Assembly (NCBI GenBank): GCA_905250115.1
Contig: CAJNOI010000349.1
Coordinates: 1-64,000, forward strand
From: Adineta steineri
Lineage: Eukaryota > Rotifera > Eurotatoria > Adinetida > Adinetidae
Direction of reading: 5' to 3'
DNA length: 64,000 bases
In this document: positions 24,987 through 37,300 of the stretch, piece after piece
How positions within the stretch are numbered: position 1 is the first letter of the stretch
Layout: every line of letters starts with the position of its first letter
Position numbers and translations under genes: made by a program
The notes under the pieces: model-generated
Databases searched by the model: none
Told to the model about the DNA's origin: nothing
The model's input: only the letters and a program-made list of their open reading frames with translations

Positions 24987-27840
24987 ATGAAAGTGATTAT
25001 ATTTCTAACTGTTACTTTTATTTTTACTATTATTAATGGTCAACAACATAATATTCCTCAACATCAAGAAACATTTTTTCATGAAGATCACTTGAATAAC
25101 ATATTGGACTCTCATGATAATGATAATAATGATCATGGAATTGATTTTGAACGACACATCTCTATTCCATATCCACAATGTTTTAGAAATAAATTAGCTT
25201 CATCATTTCTTAAATCAGACGTACTTGAACATATATTTAAAATAAAACTTGAAGAAGAAGACGCAAAATTGACAAAAGAACATGAAAGAAATCTTGAATT
25301 ACACAACGGTTTGTATTAAATTAAATTAATTTAATAATATTTTAATTTTATTTATGATACATTCAGATGATATTTTGGATTTCGAAGAAATGCAATTACG
25401 ATCTGATGCTCACAATGGTGCATTACTTGCTCGTTCTGCAACAAAAGCAGCTGATGAACTTATCTATCAGTATTTTAAATAGTTCTTCATTTTCTTTTTC
25501 TAATTTTACTTTTTTTAGACTTTCATGTATAACAAATGCATCAATAACTCCTAATTTGTAAACAAAAATAGATTGAAAAATATGCTTATTTTTTATTCAT
25601 ACTTTTTTTTAGAGATAATTTTCTAAAAACAATTCAATTACCATCTATGTTTTGTGCATATCAGTCAAATCCAAGTTGTGAAGGATTAACAAATTATCGA
25701 ACAGTAACTGGTGTATGCAATAGTCTTTCACGTCCTTATCGAGGAAGTTCACAAACTGCATATGGAAGATTATTACCTCCAGTTTATGATGATGGTATTA
25801 TTATTATTATTAAGAAATCGAATTCTTCATCATATATTTATTTATTTTCTAAGGTTTGAGATTACCACGATCAGAATCTGTTGTAGGTGGTTCTTTACCA
25901 CCATGTCGTCAAGTCAGTTTAGCTTTTGGTTCAAAACCCACGTTTGATTCTGCTATTAATAATCTTTGGGTTACTTATGGACAATTTCTTGTTCATGATT
26001 TAACATTTGCAACACCTGTAACTGATTCTGGACGAACACCAATAACATCTTGTAATTGTGATTCAAAAGATACGGATATGTGTAATGTCATTGATATTGC
26101 TCCTAATGATCCGTTTATGGCTGGACAAAGATGTGTAGCTGTACCAGCAACAGCTCAAGCATTTTCCGATCAAATTTGTGCACTTGGTGTCAAAGAACAG
26201 GTGAATGGAAATTCGCATTACGTTGATTTATCTGTCACATATGGAAGTACAAGAAGAACAGCTGCTTCTATACGAGTTGGTACAGAGGGATTAATGAAAA
26301 CAACACTAAAACGTGAATTTAAATATGATTTACCACCTGGTCAACGAGAAGGAAGATCATGTGTCGATTCAACTGAAACAAATAAATGTTTTGCTGGTGG
26401 TAAGTTATTATACATTTGATTTGTTCTTTTTCATTAACGACTAGACTAATAAAAATAATAATGATTATTATTTCTTTAAAGGTGATTCACGTTTGATGGA
26501 AAATCCAATTTTATCTGGTGTTCAAGCCCAATGGTTACGTATACATAATGAATTTGCTCGTGAACTTAATCGTATACGTCCTGATTGGAATTCAAATGAT
26601 AATACTTTATATGAAGAATCGAAAAAAATTGCAACAGCTCTTCATCAACATTATACTTATAATGAATGGTTACCAATTCTTATTGGTAAAACAGCAACAG
26701 CACAGTATCTTGGTGATAAACATCTTCATACTGAATATAATCCATCAGTACGGAAAAAAACTTTGGAACTAAACCTTTTTGTTTCGTATTACGAACATTT
26801 TGTTTTTGTCTAGATGCCTGGAGTTGTATTCAATGAAGTAGCTGCAGCTGTATTACGTTTACATACATTTGTTCGTGATTTAATTAGTCGTTGTAAACCA
26901 AATGGAGATTTAATTGATCAACTTTGGTTTAATGAAGTTGCTTCAAAATGCAAATTTGCATATGAGTAAAGTGAAAATTTTCATTTGAAAAAAATCATTC
27001 CAAAAATTTCTCTTTCGTAGTGTAAAAACTAATGGTTTAGATTCATTTTTATGTGGTGCATTAGTTGATTTCAGTTTTGCTGCTGATACAAATTATGCTC
27101 AACAAATTCATCATCGATTATTTGAATCAACAAATCATCAAGGTGAATTACGACGTAGTGATTTAGTAGCTCTGAATATTTGTCGAGGACGTCAACATGG
27201 TTTACCAGGTTATAATGCTTATCGACAACTTTGTGGTTTTCGACTTGCAAATCGTTTCCAAGATTTTTCTGATACTATGAGTCCTCAATCAATTGAAACG
27301 ATGCAGACGCTTTATAAGTAATATATTTCATATTGAATGAAAAGATAACTCACAATAGTTCGATGATGAGACATGAATTAATTATTTTTCTAGACATCCT
27401 GATGATGTTGATCTCTTTGCTGGTCTTAATCATGAAACACATACGCACGATGCTCTAGTAGGTCCAGTTTCTGTTTGTCTTATCGGTATACAATTTAAAC
27501 ATCTTAAATATGGTGATCGATTCTTTTACACTCATCATGGTGAATTTACAAAAGGTAGGATTGATAAGTATCAATGAATATTAATAGATTTTATTTATTT
27601 TCTTTTAGCTCAATTACATTCCATTAAGAACTATTCATATCGATGTTTTCTTTGTCACACAGTAGATATTGAACAAGTTGCTCGCAATCCATTTCAACCA
27701 CCAAATGATATTACGTAAGTATTATTTCATTTGAATTAATATTTTAATCTATATTAGCATATTTTAGTAATCCATTAGAATCGTGTAGTACGTGTTCTAT
27801 TTTTGATTTTGGTCCATGGCATATGCCTAAGGCCAGTTAA
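24987..27840 (+). CDS. Secreted animal haem peroxidase (peroxidasin/MPO superfamily)
   Basis: Eleven exons: 24987..25308, 25367..25469, 25519..25557, 25613..25794, 25854..26399, 26482..26747, 26814..26965, 27021..27317, 27394..27554, 27609..27714 and 27768..27840, giving 748 residues. It begins with a signal peptide (MKVIIFLTVTFIFTIINGQ) and an acidic His/Asp/Asn-rich pro-region. The catalytic domain shows YRTVTGVCNSLSRPYRGSS, the distal motif TYGQFLVHD, VTYGSTRRTAASIR, WLRIHNEFAREL (catalytic Arg kept), the proximal helix NEVAAAVLRLHTF, NICRGRQHGLPGYN and GPVSVCLIGIQF. Relative to myeloperoxidase, the Asp of FLDHD is Val and the Glu of LREHN is Ile; these are the residues that form ester bonds to haem. 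Distal His, the calcium-ligand Asp and Arg remain. It lacks peroxidasin LRR and Ig parts. Likely role: extracellular peroxide-driven oxidation or matrix crosslinking. Confidence 0.92.
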
Positions 27841-27966
27841 TTATGTTTTTTTCTTCTTTGTTAATTTTATTTGTTTAAGTCTATAAAAAACAGTTGATTT
27901 CATCTGTTTGATTTTATTATTTTACAAAAAATAAAAAGCAGAAAAATAAAAGATATTTTTCCTTTC

Positions 27967-28978
27967 TTATGTTTTTCGACGAGTCGCATGACAATAAAGA
28001 ACAACTTGAATATATTTATCCGTTTTAATTTCTTTTCGTGTAGTATTATCACCATGTGATTTAGCATTTGGATCAACAATAATTATTTTTCTATCACGTT
28101 TACTTTTAAATAATAAACCATCAAGATTATCTTGTATTAATTGAAAATTAGGTGTATTATTTGAACAACATGTTTGATTTTCCCAATTATAATAACTAAA
28201 AATCAACAGTTAAGTCAAATCGATTAGATTTATTTTTCTATACCTAAGATCAGTTGGTTTTGGTAATAATTTTTTCTTTCCAGCAAAATATACTTCAAAA
28301 TCTTCGGATTTTAAACGATGAGCATAATCAATATAACCAGATATTTCTTGATGACGAGAGTTTTTATCACGAATAAAAATAATTGTCTGAAAAAGGAAGA
28401 ACTGTTTTTTACATAAAAAATATATAAATATTATTTACTGTCATTTTTCCTGTTCGATTCGCTTCTTCAGTATCAGCAAGTTCACGTAATAATGGTTCAG
28501 TTATTTCTTTATTGGCACTGGCTAATTTTCTATGTAAACAAAAAATATTGATACAGATAATAAAATCGATTAATATCGCTAGTTCTTAAACTGTCTATTA
28601 TGTGATAATGAAATACATCTGATTTTTTAAATTTCGATACTTAATTTCATTAGTCTAATTAGTTTACGAAAACATACGGTGCTTGTATACGTCGTGAAAG
28701 AAGTTGCTGTTCAGCAGCTGCTTTTCGTGCATAAAATTCTTCTCGTTTAATGACTTCTCCACTACCACGATAGCCAAGTTCGACAAGTTGTCGAGCTAAT
28801 TCTTCATCCTAATATATAAAAATAAATTATTGATTATTTGATTTCTTTTTTCGTATTCAATATTTCTTTATACTTCAAGATAACTAAGATCTAAACGAGT
28901 GACTTGTGAATCAAGAAATTCTTCATATGTTGCATATTTTGTAACAATATCAACAGCTGCCGATAAATCATCTTCCAT
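27967..28978 (-). CDS. CFAP299: Cilia- and flagella-associated protein 299
   Basis: Five exons: 28874..28978, 28678..28808, 28439..28529, 28244..28386 and 27967..28195, giving 232 residues, almost the same length as human C4orf22/CFAP299 (233). Conserved blocks run end to end: [109 protein letters not shown] and the terminal RRKT. The protein is linked to motile cilia and spermatogenesis in vertebrates; its biochemical activity is not known. The gene is convergent with the haem peroxidase (126-nt gap) and divergent from hnRNP K (541-nt gap). Confidence 0.95.
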
Positions 28979-29519
28979 TATCGAATATAATCGAAATCAA
29001 TAAAAAATAAACTTATATCTAAAAACATTCATACATAAGTCTGATAATATATGAAAGTCTACATTTTATTTATAATTATTTCATGTCTAATACATTCAAT
29101 CACAACATTATCAATGATGTTACTATGGAAATAACTATTTAAATGAATAGATAATAAAAATTTTTATTTAATAAGATTATATTTTTGTATTAGAGAATAT
29201 AGAAGTTCTAGAAATTATTATAATATCAATCAGAGAATAAAAGCGTCCTCTGTCTTATTTGTCTTTCTATGGTCAAATAGCTCAACATGAATGTAAGAGG
29301 AAATGCATTGCCGTGTTACAAAAAATCATGTTTGTTTGAACTACAAATACCATTTCTTTTATTTTTTTTCTTGTATCTAAGAATTAGATATTCAATTCCA
29401 TTCTTTGTTTTTTAAATGTTCTTTTCTTTTAAGACTTTTTTGACTGTGTTTGACATCCTTCAATTATCAGGTCTTCGTGCCTATCCCAATCCAATATTCC
29501 CCTCTTCTCAAAAACTAAA
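28979..29519. promoter_or_regulatory. Divergent upstream region of CFAP299 and hnRNP K
   Basis: 541 nt between two gene starts on opposite strands. AT-rich; a pyrimidine tract (TCTTTTCTTTTAAG) about 95 nt before the hnRNP K ATG could be an acceptor. No other motif was identified. Confidence 0.4.
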
Positions 29520-30935
29520 ATGACATCATCCGATGATGATTATGGTCAAGCATCAAGTAATAATAACAATAATAATAGTATTAGCGTAACTAGTGGAACT
29601 CAAAATAATAATTATACTCGACGTATGAATAGCAACAGCAGTAATCCTTATTCATCATCAACCGGTATTGAAATACGTATATTAATGACTTCTCGTGATG
29701 CTGGAGCAGTTATTGGTATAGACATAAATTTCTTTTTACTTATTTCGATTAATAAATTTTTTCTTTAGGCAAAGGTGGTTCATCAATACAAAAACTTCGT
29801 GCTGATCATCCACGTACAATAATTCAAGTACCTGATTGTGCATCACCTGAACGTGTATTAATTATAAGTGGTGAACAAGAACAATGTTTTGATGCATTAC
29901 TACAAATTATTCCAGCTTTAACGGATAGTTCACGTCTTTCATCATTTAATCGACGACGTAATTTAAATACTGGAGCAGGAGGAATAGGAGCAAATTCAGA
30001 TCAAAATCAATCGACGAATGATAATCAAACAACAGGCGATATACCATCAGAAATTCGAATACTTGTTCATCAAATTTATTGTGGAGCTATTATTGGTAAA
30101 GGTGGACAACATGTTAAAGAATTAAGACAAACATATAATCTTGATATAAAAGTATTCTCACAATGTTGTCCGCTAAGTCATGAAAGAATTATTTCATTAC
30201 GTGGAAAAATAGATGATATTATTGAATGTATTAAAGTAAATATTCAAAAAGATCAAAATTAAAAGAATTATTATGTTGTTCTTTTTTCTTCTTCTTAGCA
30301 CATCTATTCATTAATGAGTTCATCATCTCAACAACCAAGAGGTCCACCATTAATTCAATATGATCCACATAACTTTGATATTTATACAGTGAATGAATAT
30401 GGTTAGATTTTCTTTTTAAAATTAATATTTTCGAAAAAAAATTTATTTTTAGGTGGTTTTCAACCGCCAGGTGGTATTGATAATCGTATTGGATATAATC
30501 CACGAGGAGGATTTCCACCTCCTGGACCAAGTGGTGGAATGTATCCTATTCGACCTTTACCTCCTCTTGTCGATATTCCGTATGGTGGTGGACCAGGTTT
30601 AGGTGCTCGATATCCCAATCCTGCATTACTTACTTCAACACGGGTAACTTATATGTTATTATTTTTATCTAGTAATTATTCTTTTGTATTTTTTTCTCTA
30701 GGTGACTTTACCAAATGAGCTTGTCGGCGCAATTATTGGCCCACGTGGAGCAAAAATTCAACAGATACGTCAAACAACAAATGCTAATATTATAATTGAT
30801 GATCAACCAATTCCTACTGGTCTTAGTGGTGGTGGTGATCGCATAATAACAATTGAAGGAACACCAGAGCAAATCAGTCGTGCACAAGCTCTTCTTCAAC
30901 AAGCTGTTCGTCAATCTGGTCTTTGGCGAAATTGA
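29520..30935 (+). CDS. HNRNPK: hnRNP K, triple KH-domain RNA-binding protein
   Basis: Five exons: 29520..29715, 29769..30235, 30299..30401, 30453..30643 and 30702..30935, giving 396 residues. The N-terminus is Asn/Ser-rich. KH1 runs IEIRILMTSRDAGAVIGKGG with VPDCASPERVL; KH2 runs SEIRILVHQIYCGAIIGKGG with the diagnostic KVFSQCCPLSHERII; after a YDPHNFD segment and a Gly/Pro-rich linker, KH3 runs VTLPNELVGAIIGPRGAKI with DRIITIEGTPEQISRAQ. All three GxxG loops are present (GKGG, GKGG, GPRG). The KH2 block and YDPHNFD identify hnRNP K rather than PCBP. Role: poly(C) RNA and ssDNA binding in transcription, splicing and translation. The proline-rich SH3-binding (KI) region is shorter than in vertebrates. 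Confidence 0.95.
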
Positions 30936-32441
30936 TCCCCGTTGTTGTTTTATTATTCATATGTGCACTAAATTTTCAAACATGTTTTTTCTCATCACTT
31001 TTTGTTTGTTTTTGTGTGTGTGTGTGTGTGTGTGTGCGTACTGCTTTTCTTATTTTTTATTCATTTCGTGTATACAGTAGGATATTGATTGATTGACGCT
31101 TCTCTTTTTTTGTCATTTGTTTCGTGTATGTGTCACTTTTTTCTTTATCTCTTCTCTCGGTTTTTATATAGATTTCACTCAGATCTATAACATATAATTT
31201 TTTGTTTTGTATACATAATGATAAAACAAAAAATAGGATAGAATTGGTTTGTGAAAATATTGTTTTTTGATTTAAACTTTTAAGAGAAAACACAATAAGC
31301 AATTATTTGGCTGATATTTATCTTATTTTACAAAATTAATTGTATCATCTCATTCGTTTTAAATCTATTTTCATCAACAATATAACTTGTATGAGAGAAA
31401 AACAAAAGACATTTGGTAATGAATTCTATATTTAGCATTACATTATGAAGATTGGAAAAATTCTGTGAAAAGTAAAGAAAATAAGAATATTCATATTTTT
31501 GGTTATTCAACAAGAAAAATAATATTTATTAATAAATCTAATTAACTCTTGCATAAATATTATCTTTTTACAGAAGAAATGCTGTGACGTATTAGTTTTC
31601 TTTTTTTATGAAAATAATTTATTATTATTGAATGTTTAACTTAAAATTTATGCATATTCCCCAGGATAAAAGTCCAATTATTTCTCATAAGTTTGTTATG
31701 TGCGTATTATTTTTTAATTAGTGAAATAATTTCACGCCATGACTACGTGTATCTAGAAAAATAAACATTATATTCTATGAAAAATAACTATCACAGTCAA
31801 ACTATGCTGATAACTTTCATCATAATAATAAAAATATGTTATTGAAGAATAATATTATTTATCTTAAATAGTAACATTCAATTGATTTGAAAGATTATCT
31901 CAGATGTGTCAAAATTTTATATCTTAACTTATATGTCATTGTTTATTTCGTGTAGATGGAATTTGATTTTTACTAAAATTTTATCACGTTCTTTCCATTA
32001 CATAAAAGAGTGGGCATATGAGAAATAAATTATTATCTACTAGTCCTATATTTTTAAATACATGTACTAGAATGAAATATAACTAACATATTTTGTCATT
32101 AAAAAAGAAGAATTGCACTCAATCGGTACTTTTGATTTGATTCGATTTTTGTTGATATACATCGAATAGATATTATATTTATGCACATATGTATACTTAA
32201 TGTAATCGATTATAATGATTTCACCTTGAGGATGTAATTGCAGCAGGTGTATAACTGGTATATCTTCCTCATATTATTCCCGCTCACGGTCGATTGGTTT
32301 TATTTAATAAATACATAACTTTATCTTCATCATCATCGTACTTTTTCAACACATAAATACATAGTGCATCTATAACGAAAGAATACCACAAAAACAAATA
32401 CGAATACATAGAAATTTGATTTCCTATACAATCATTAAATA
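30936..32441. other. 1.5-kb spacer with (TG)n, 3' UTR of hnRNP K
   Basis: Contains a (TG)n run at about 31013-31037 and AT-rich sequence with scattered polyadenylation-like signals. Minus-strand short ORFs here (31057-31513) are low-complexity. No gene seen. Confidence 0.5.
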
Positions 32442-33266
32442 ATGTATCATCGATTATCTCAATTGGTTATATTAGGATGTTTTATGATTTATTTTACTGA
32501 ATCAAGTTTAACATTTAATGGAACAACTACGAATAAAATTTTTTGTTATTCATGTAAAGGTAGTCTTTGTGAAACAATTTTAAATGAAGAAGATAATGTA
32601 ATTACGTGCAATAAACATACGCAATTATGTTGGGTAAATATTTATATTATTAGAAAGAGAAAAAACCAAATATAAATTTATTTTATTTTATTTTATAAGT
32701 CTGGTTTTGTTGATCAACAACCATATCGAACATGTGCAAGTCGTTATTGTACACCGAATGGTATTTCAATGGATAGTGATATTCGCATTGAAGCATGTTG
32801 TCATACTAGTTTATGCAATTCTGTTCCACGTAAATATATTTTCTTTTTAAATGAATCGAAGTTTTTTTCTAAATTTCATTTAATAGTTTCTTGGTCGATA
32901 TGGAGTAAATGGTACAAAAGAAATCCAACCCAAAGTCCTGAACTAAAAACTTCTGAACCAACAAAAGCAACTACGAAACAAACAACAACAATAAAAACTA
33001 TTCAAGTAACAACTCCTGTTCCACCCAAATTATATATTGTCAATGAAATAGTTAATAATGGAGAAACTCCATTAATATATAGAGATGAAATTAATGAAAA
33101 AGGTGATACACTTTTGTCTAAATTACAATTGAATGCAAGTAATCCCGATACTTTTGGTATTCAGTGGGATCGTGTACCATATGATACAGGCTTCAGTAAT
33201 CGTATTGTATCATTGAGTAAACTAGTAATTCTTCTTTTACCAATTTTGTTAGTTTTATTATTTTAA
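32442..33266 (+). CDS. Ly6/uPAR-like GPI-anchored or secreted surface protein
   Basis: Three exons: 32442..32633, 32700..32829 and 32887..33266, giving 233 residues. An N-terminal signal peptide (LSQLVILGCFMIYFTESSL) is followed by a cysteine-rich module starting FCYSCKGSLCE and closing with the family signature EACCHTSLCNS (CCxxxLCN), the usual three-finger Ly6/uPAR boundary. A Thr/Lys/Pro-rich stalk (TKATTKQTTTIKTIQVTTP) probably carries O-glycans. The C-terminus is a hydrophobic stretch with no cytosolic tail (LVILLLPILLVLLF), as expected for a GPI-attachment signal. Function unknown; surface receptor or modulator roles are common in the family. The module seems to have fewer cysteines than the classical ten. 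Confidence 0.72.
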
Positions 33267-33610
33267 ATTAATTTTGTTTGTATTTTTCTTTCTAAATCCT
33301 ATGTCATTATATTTATAAAATCGTCATATGTGGTGTTAATGACAATAATTACAAGATTTATCTTTTTACAGTTATGACAGTTACGAATAATATTATTTTT
33401 TTGAAAAATGATACTTGTAAAGGATGATTTATTGAATAAAGAAAAAATGATTGGTATATTCAAATCAGATTTATCAGTGATCAAGATGGATGAATATATA
33501 ACTAATAACTTTAGTAGAAACGGTATAATTTTACATACATTATGATAATACCATGGACACCTGAATAAAGATTTAGCATCTTCAGCGTGAAATCAATTTC
33601 TCAAGAAAAC
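33267..33610. other. 344-nt convergent spacer
   Basis: AT-rich 3' regions of the Ly6-like gene and the small minus-strand ORF; nothing else seen. Confidence 0.4.
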
Positions 33611-33835
33611 CTACACAAAAATAAAATAGAGTATTGTTAGGATAATAAATAAGAACCAAGCCATAAATGGATAAAATAAAGATTTCGAACAAATTTTTTT
33701 CTTTACTACAGATTTTTTATCATGATTTTCTGATAATGATATATGAGAATTAGTCTCATTCATTAACTGTTGTGTTAATAATGGTACTGGCGATTGAATC
33801 GGTTGCTGTGATAATAAAGATGGTATTTTATTCAT
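33611..33835 (-). CDS. Small tail-anchored membrane protein, hypothetical
   Basis: A 74-residue frame. Hydrophilic first half rich in Gln/Ser/Pro/Asn, a basic patch (DKKSVVKKKICSKS), then a single hydrophobic helix at the extreme C-terminus (FMAWFLFIILTILYFIFV), the layout of a tail-anchored protein. I do not recognise it. In the same frame, 28 codons further upstream, is an ATG (33917-33919) starting MASSDINHTTMIAQ and then a TGA. Either that is an upstream ORF, or the true start is interrupted by a stop. No GT donor that would remove the TGA was seen. It lies divergent to centriolin. Confidence 0.42.
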   Translation of the reverse strand: MNKIPSLLSQQPIQSPVPLLTQQLMNETNSHISLSENHDKKSVVKKKICSKSLFYPFMAWFLFIILTILYFIFV

Positions 33836-33919
33836 AAAACTTATTATTGAGAGTTTTTCTAGAACGAGATTATTTCATTGAGCGATCATCGTCGTATGAT
33901 TAATATCACTAGACGCCAT

Positions 33920-34373
33920 TTTGATTTATTGTTACTAAGGAAGCATATAGAGGTCAGGTTTAAAAGAGAAATTTACACTGCTGCATTTTTTCACTTAGAC
34001 GACAATTAAAAAGTTTATTGGATAGAATAGACTGGATATTTGACACCGAAAAAAAGTATGTCTCCATAACAACAAGAAGAGAAATGGAAGATGACTACTG
34101 TTAAAAGGTAGCACTGAAGCCTATGCATTAATAAAAAAGGTGTAGATAAGTGATTGATAAATCAAAATATTATGACATAATTTTTAAAAACAATGAGTTA
34201 CATATCTATTCAATTTTTCAAATAAACGTTTTCATTTTAACAGAAAGAAAACATAATATATATTTTTTTCTATTTCTCTTTCGAGAGTTGAAGCAAACTA
34301 AGTGCCTTCATTTTTTTTCTCTCTACAAATATGTAATATTTGCAAATGAGATTCTTTTTTTTGCTTAAGAGAA
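33920..34373. promoter_or_regulatory. Upstream region of centriolin and the small membrane ORF
   Basis: 454 nt between divergent starts. Immediately before the centriolin ATG is CTTTTTTTTGCTTAAG (about 34353-34369), a good splice acceptor four bases from the ATG, suggesting a 5' UTR intron or spliced-leader addition. Confidence 0.4.
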
Positions 34374-37300
34374 ATGGATAGTGAAACGAATGGTCGTGGA
34401 AGCCGTAACAGCAAACATTCTGATTCGAACGATTCACCGTTGATGTCGCACGATTCAGCATTCTCAAGAGAAACATTAAATTCGATTGAATCCGATGATG
34501 AAAATACAAACAATATCAATACACCATCTCCAACACGTTCAAAAAGTATTGATGGTCGTATAAGTCGAATAAATTCCACAGTACCACCGTTTAGTACAAC
34601 TGCAACAAGCGTCGATCGTTTTAAACATGGGATACGATATATAACTGATGGATTTATTCGTAAAATTAGTAAACAAAACAATGTTACTCGTATTCGTTCT
34701 TTAAATTTTAGTAATTTACGTGATAAAAAAATTCGTTATATAGAAAATCTTCAAACATTAATTAATTTAGAAAATCTTGATTTATCAAATAATCTTATTG
34801 AAAAAATTGATGGATTAAAAACATTAAAAAAACTTAAATATTTATCATTTGGAAATAATTTTATAAATACATTGACGAATTTAGAAGAATTATCTCGATT
34901 AGAACATCTTGATCTTCGTCAAAATCAAATAGATACTATACCAATATGGTTTGGAAGAAAATTAACATCATTAAAAATTTTAAATCTAGCAAATAATCAT
35001 ATAGCATCATTTGATCAAATAGCACGTTTACGTACATTATATGAATTACGTGAACTTTACCTACAAGGAAATGGTATTGATAAAAATGAACATTATCGTT
35101 TACTTGTTATATCATATGTACCAAGTTTAATAAAACTTGATGGACTCGATATTACTGAAGATGAACGAAAACAAGCTAAAGAACAGTATGAATATAAGAC
35201 AAGAAAAAGATTTTTATTTAATATTGATTTTCATATATTGTAGATTTATTCAACAAGAAGTACAAAATTTACTTCATGAACTTGAACGTCGTGATAATGA
35301 ATGTCGACGTTTAAGTACACAAGCAACAAATAGTGAACAAAAATTAGAAAAAACAAGTGATAAACTTCAATCAATTGAAAGTAAAAGTATAACACAAGCA
35401 AAAGAAATTAAAGTGAGTTATTTGAATAACTAAAGAAGAGTTAGCATTGACTTTTTCTCTAACAAAAAGATCTAAGAATTGAAATGGATTATTTAAATTT
35501 TAATTGAACTATAACAAAAATCTTGTTCACCCTCATTTTATTATGTAAGATCAATGCTTGCATTGCTAGACTCACCATTAAATACTCAATAATTTTATAT
35601 AATACTCACAGATATTTTGTGTACATTAATAGTTCTATTAACATGTCTTATATATTTATAAAGATCATCTATTCAGTGTTTTATCCAGTGGGTGGACTGA
35701 GTGGGCGGCGCCCACCCAAAATATGAGACTTAGACAAAGCACTGTTAGGTACGCGCCCGCCTAGAATTTTCGTTTCGCCCACTCGGCAGTTCGATTCGCA
35801 CATCCGGAAAAAGAAACCTGGAGAAAACACTGAATCTATTGTCTTCTTTGAATTGAAAATCTTTGTATAATAAATATTTTGTTTTGTTTTTCAGGAATTA
35901 CAAGAAAGATTAAATGCTAGTGAAGAACTTCTTCAACGTAAAACTTCGTTATTACATCAATCATGTGAAAAACAATGTAAACTCGAACAAGAATTAGCTT
36001 TTTATAAAATTGATTTAAAATTCGACAGACTTGGTAATAATTCTTTTTCTAAAAATAAAGTTCAATTTAACTGTTTGTTTTTTGTTTAGATTTTTCGACA
36101 CATTTAAATCGAAGGAATAGTTTAAATCAAAGGACTACAGATGATAGTCCTTTCATAACAAACGATTTTATAGGAGATGAAGAAGAAGCGAAATTAATAC
36201 ATGACGATGAACGACAACGATCTGAAAGGTAATTAAACAATAGATTTATTTATTTAAATTTAATGATGAATTCCTTTTATAGCACAACCCATTGGCAATT
36301 CGCTGAAGTTCAACGAATATTAGGTAATGCACCAGATGGAAAGCTTCTTCATACTGGTATGATAGACACACTTTTTTTATTTTGACGAATCTTGTTTTTT
36401 CTTTGTTTTCTATATTAAAAGAGGATGAAAAAATTTATAATGAAAAACTATTACAATTAGCTTTTAATGTTAGTCAATTAACATCTTTAAGAGCTAAACA
36501 ACATATTATTGAAGAACGTATACAAAGTGCAACACAACGAAATGAATCCCATGCTGTTATCGAAGTATATTTATCTATTTTTAAATATTTTTTGAAATTT
36601 TTTCTTTCTCTTAAGCATCTTTCGGATGATTTGAATAATTTACAAAGTGAAATTATGAATAAAATTAGTGATGTCCAAGAACTTAAACTTGGTCTTAGTG
36701 ATCTTCGTAGTGATCAAGGAGTTGGATTAGATATGGATTTAGAACAAGTTACTATTGAATTAAAACTTGATGAAGTAGTCCGACAACATATTGCAAAATT
36801 TAAATCCGAATCAACTAAACAATCAAAAGAATATGAAGTTGTTAATGAAACAACACCATTTGAACAAAATTCAACTGAAGTTATTTCATCATCAGGTATA
36901 AAAATAAACTTTTTTTTTCTTTTCATCAATTTGATCATTTATGTTTATATTGAAAATATCCGTTGGTGATTGACTTCGTTTTTTTTTATGTATATTCAGT
37001 ATTCGATGAGTACCCTTTTTTTTCTTTCGAAAGTTAGCAAGTGCATAAAATAATCGTAGACACTTATTTTATATTTCAATGTGCACGCAATGCCAATGCT
37101 ATTGTTTAATCAAAAGTATGATTTAATCATACAATCTAATTCGATTTTGTTTTATATTTCATCTCTCTTATCTCATCATACCGTAATGATACCTTTTCTC
37201 TCTCTCTCTCTCTCTCATCAATTTGTTCTTTTCACACATCAATACCAAAAGTTCAATGTATATATAGAGTTATTCTTTACAACTCTACAGTGCTAGTAGA

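Noticed and set aside
32887..32930. WSIWSKWYK as a TSP1 module in the Ly6-like protein
   Set aside because: Only the Trp spacing is similar; the cysteines and Arg layers of a TSP1 repeat are missing.
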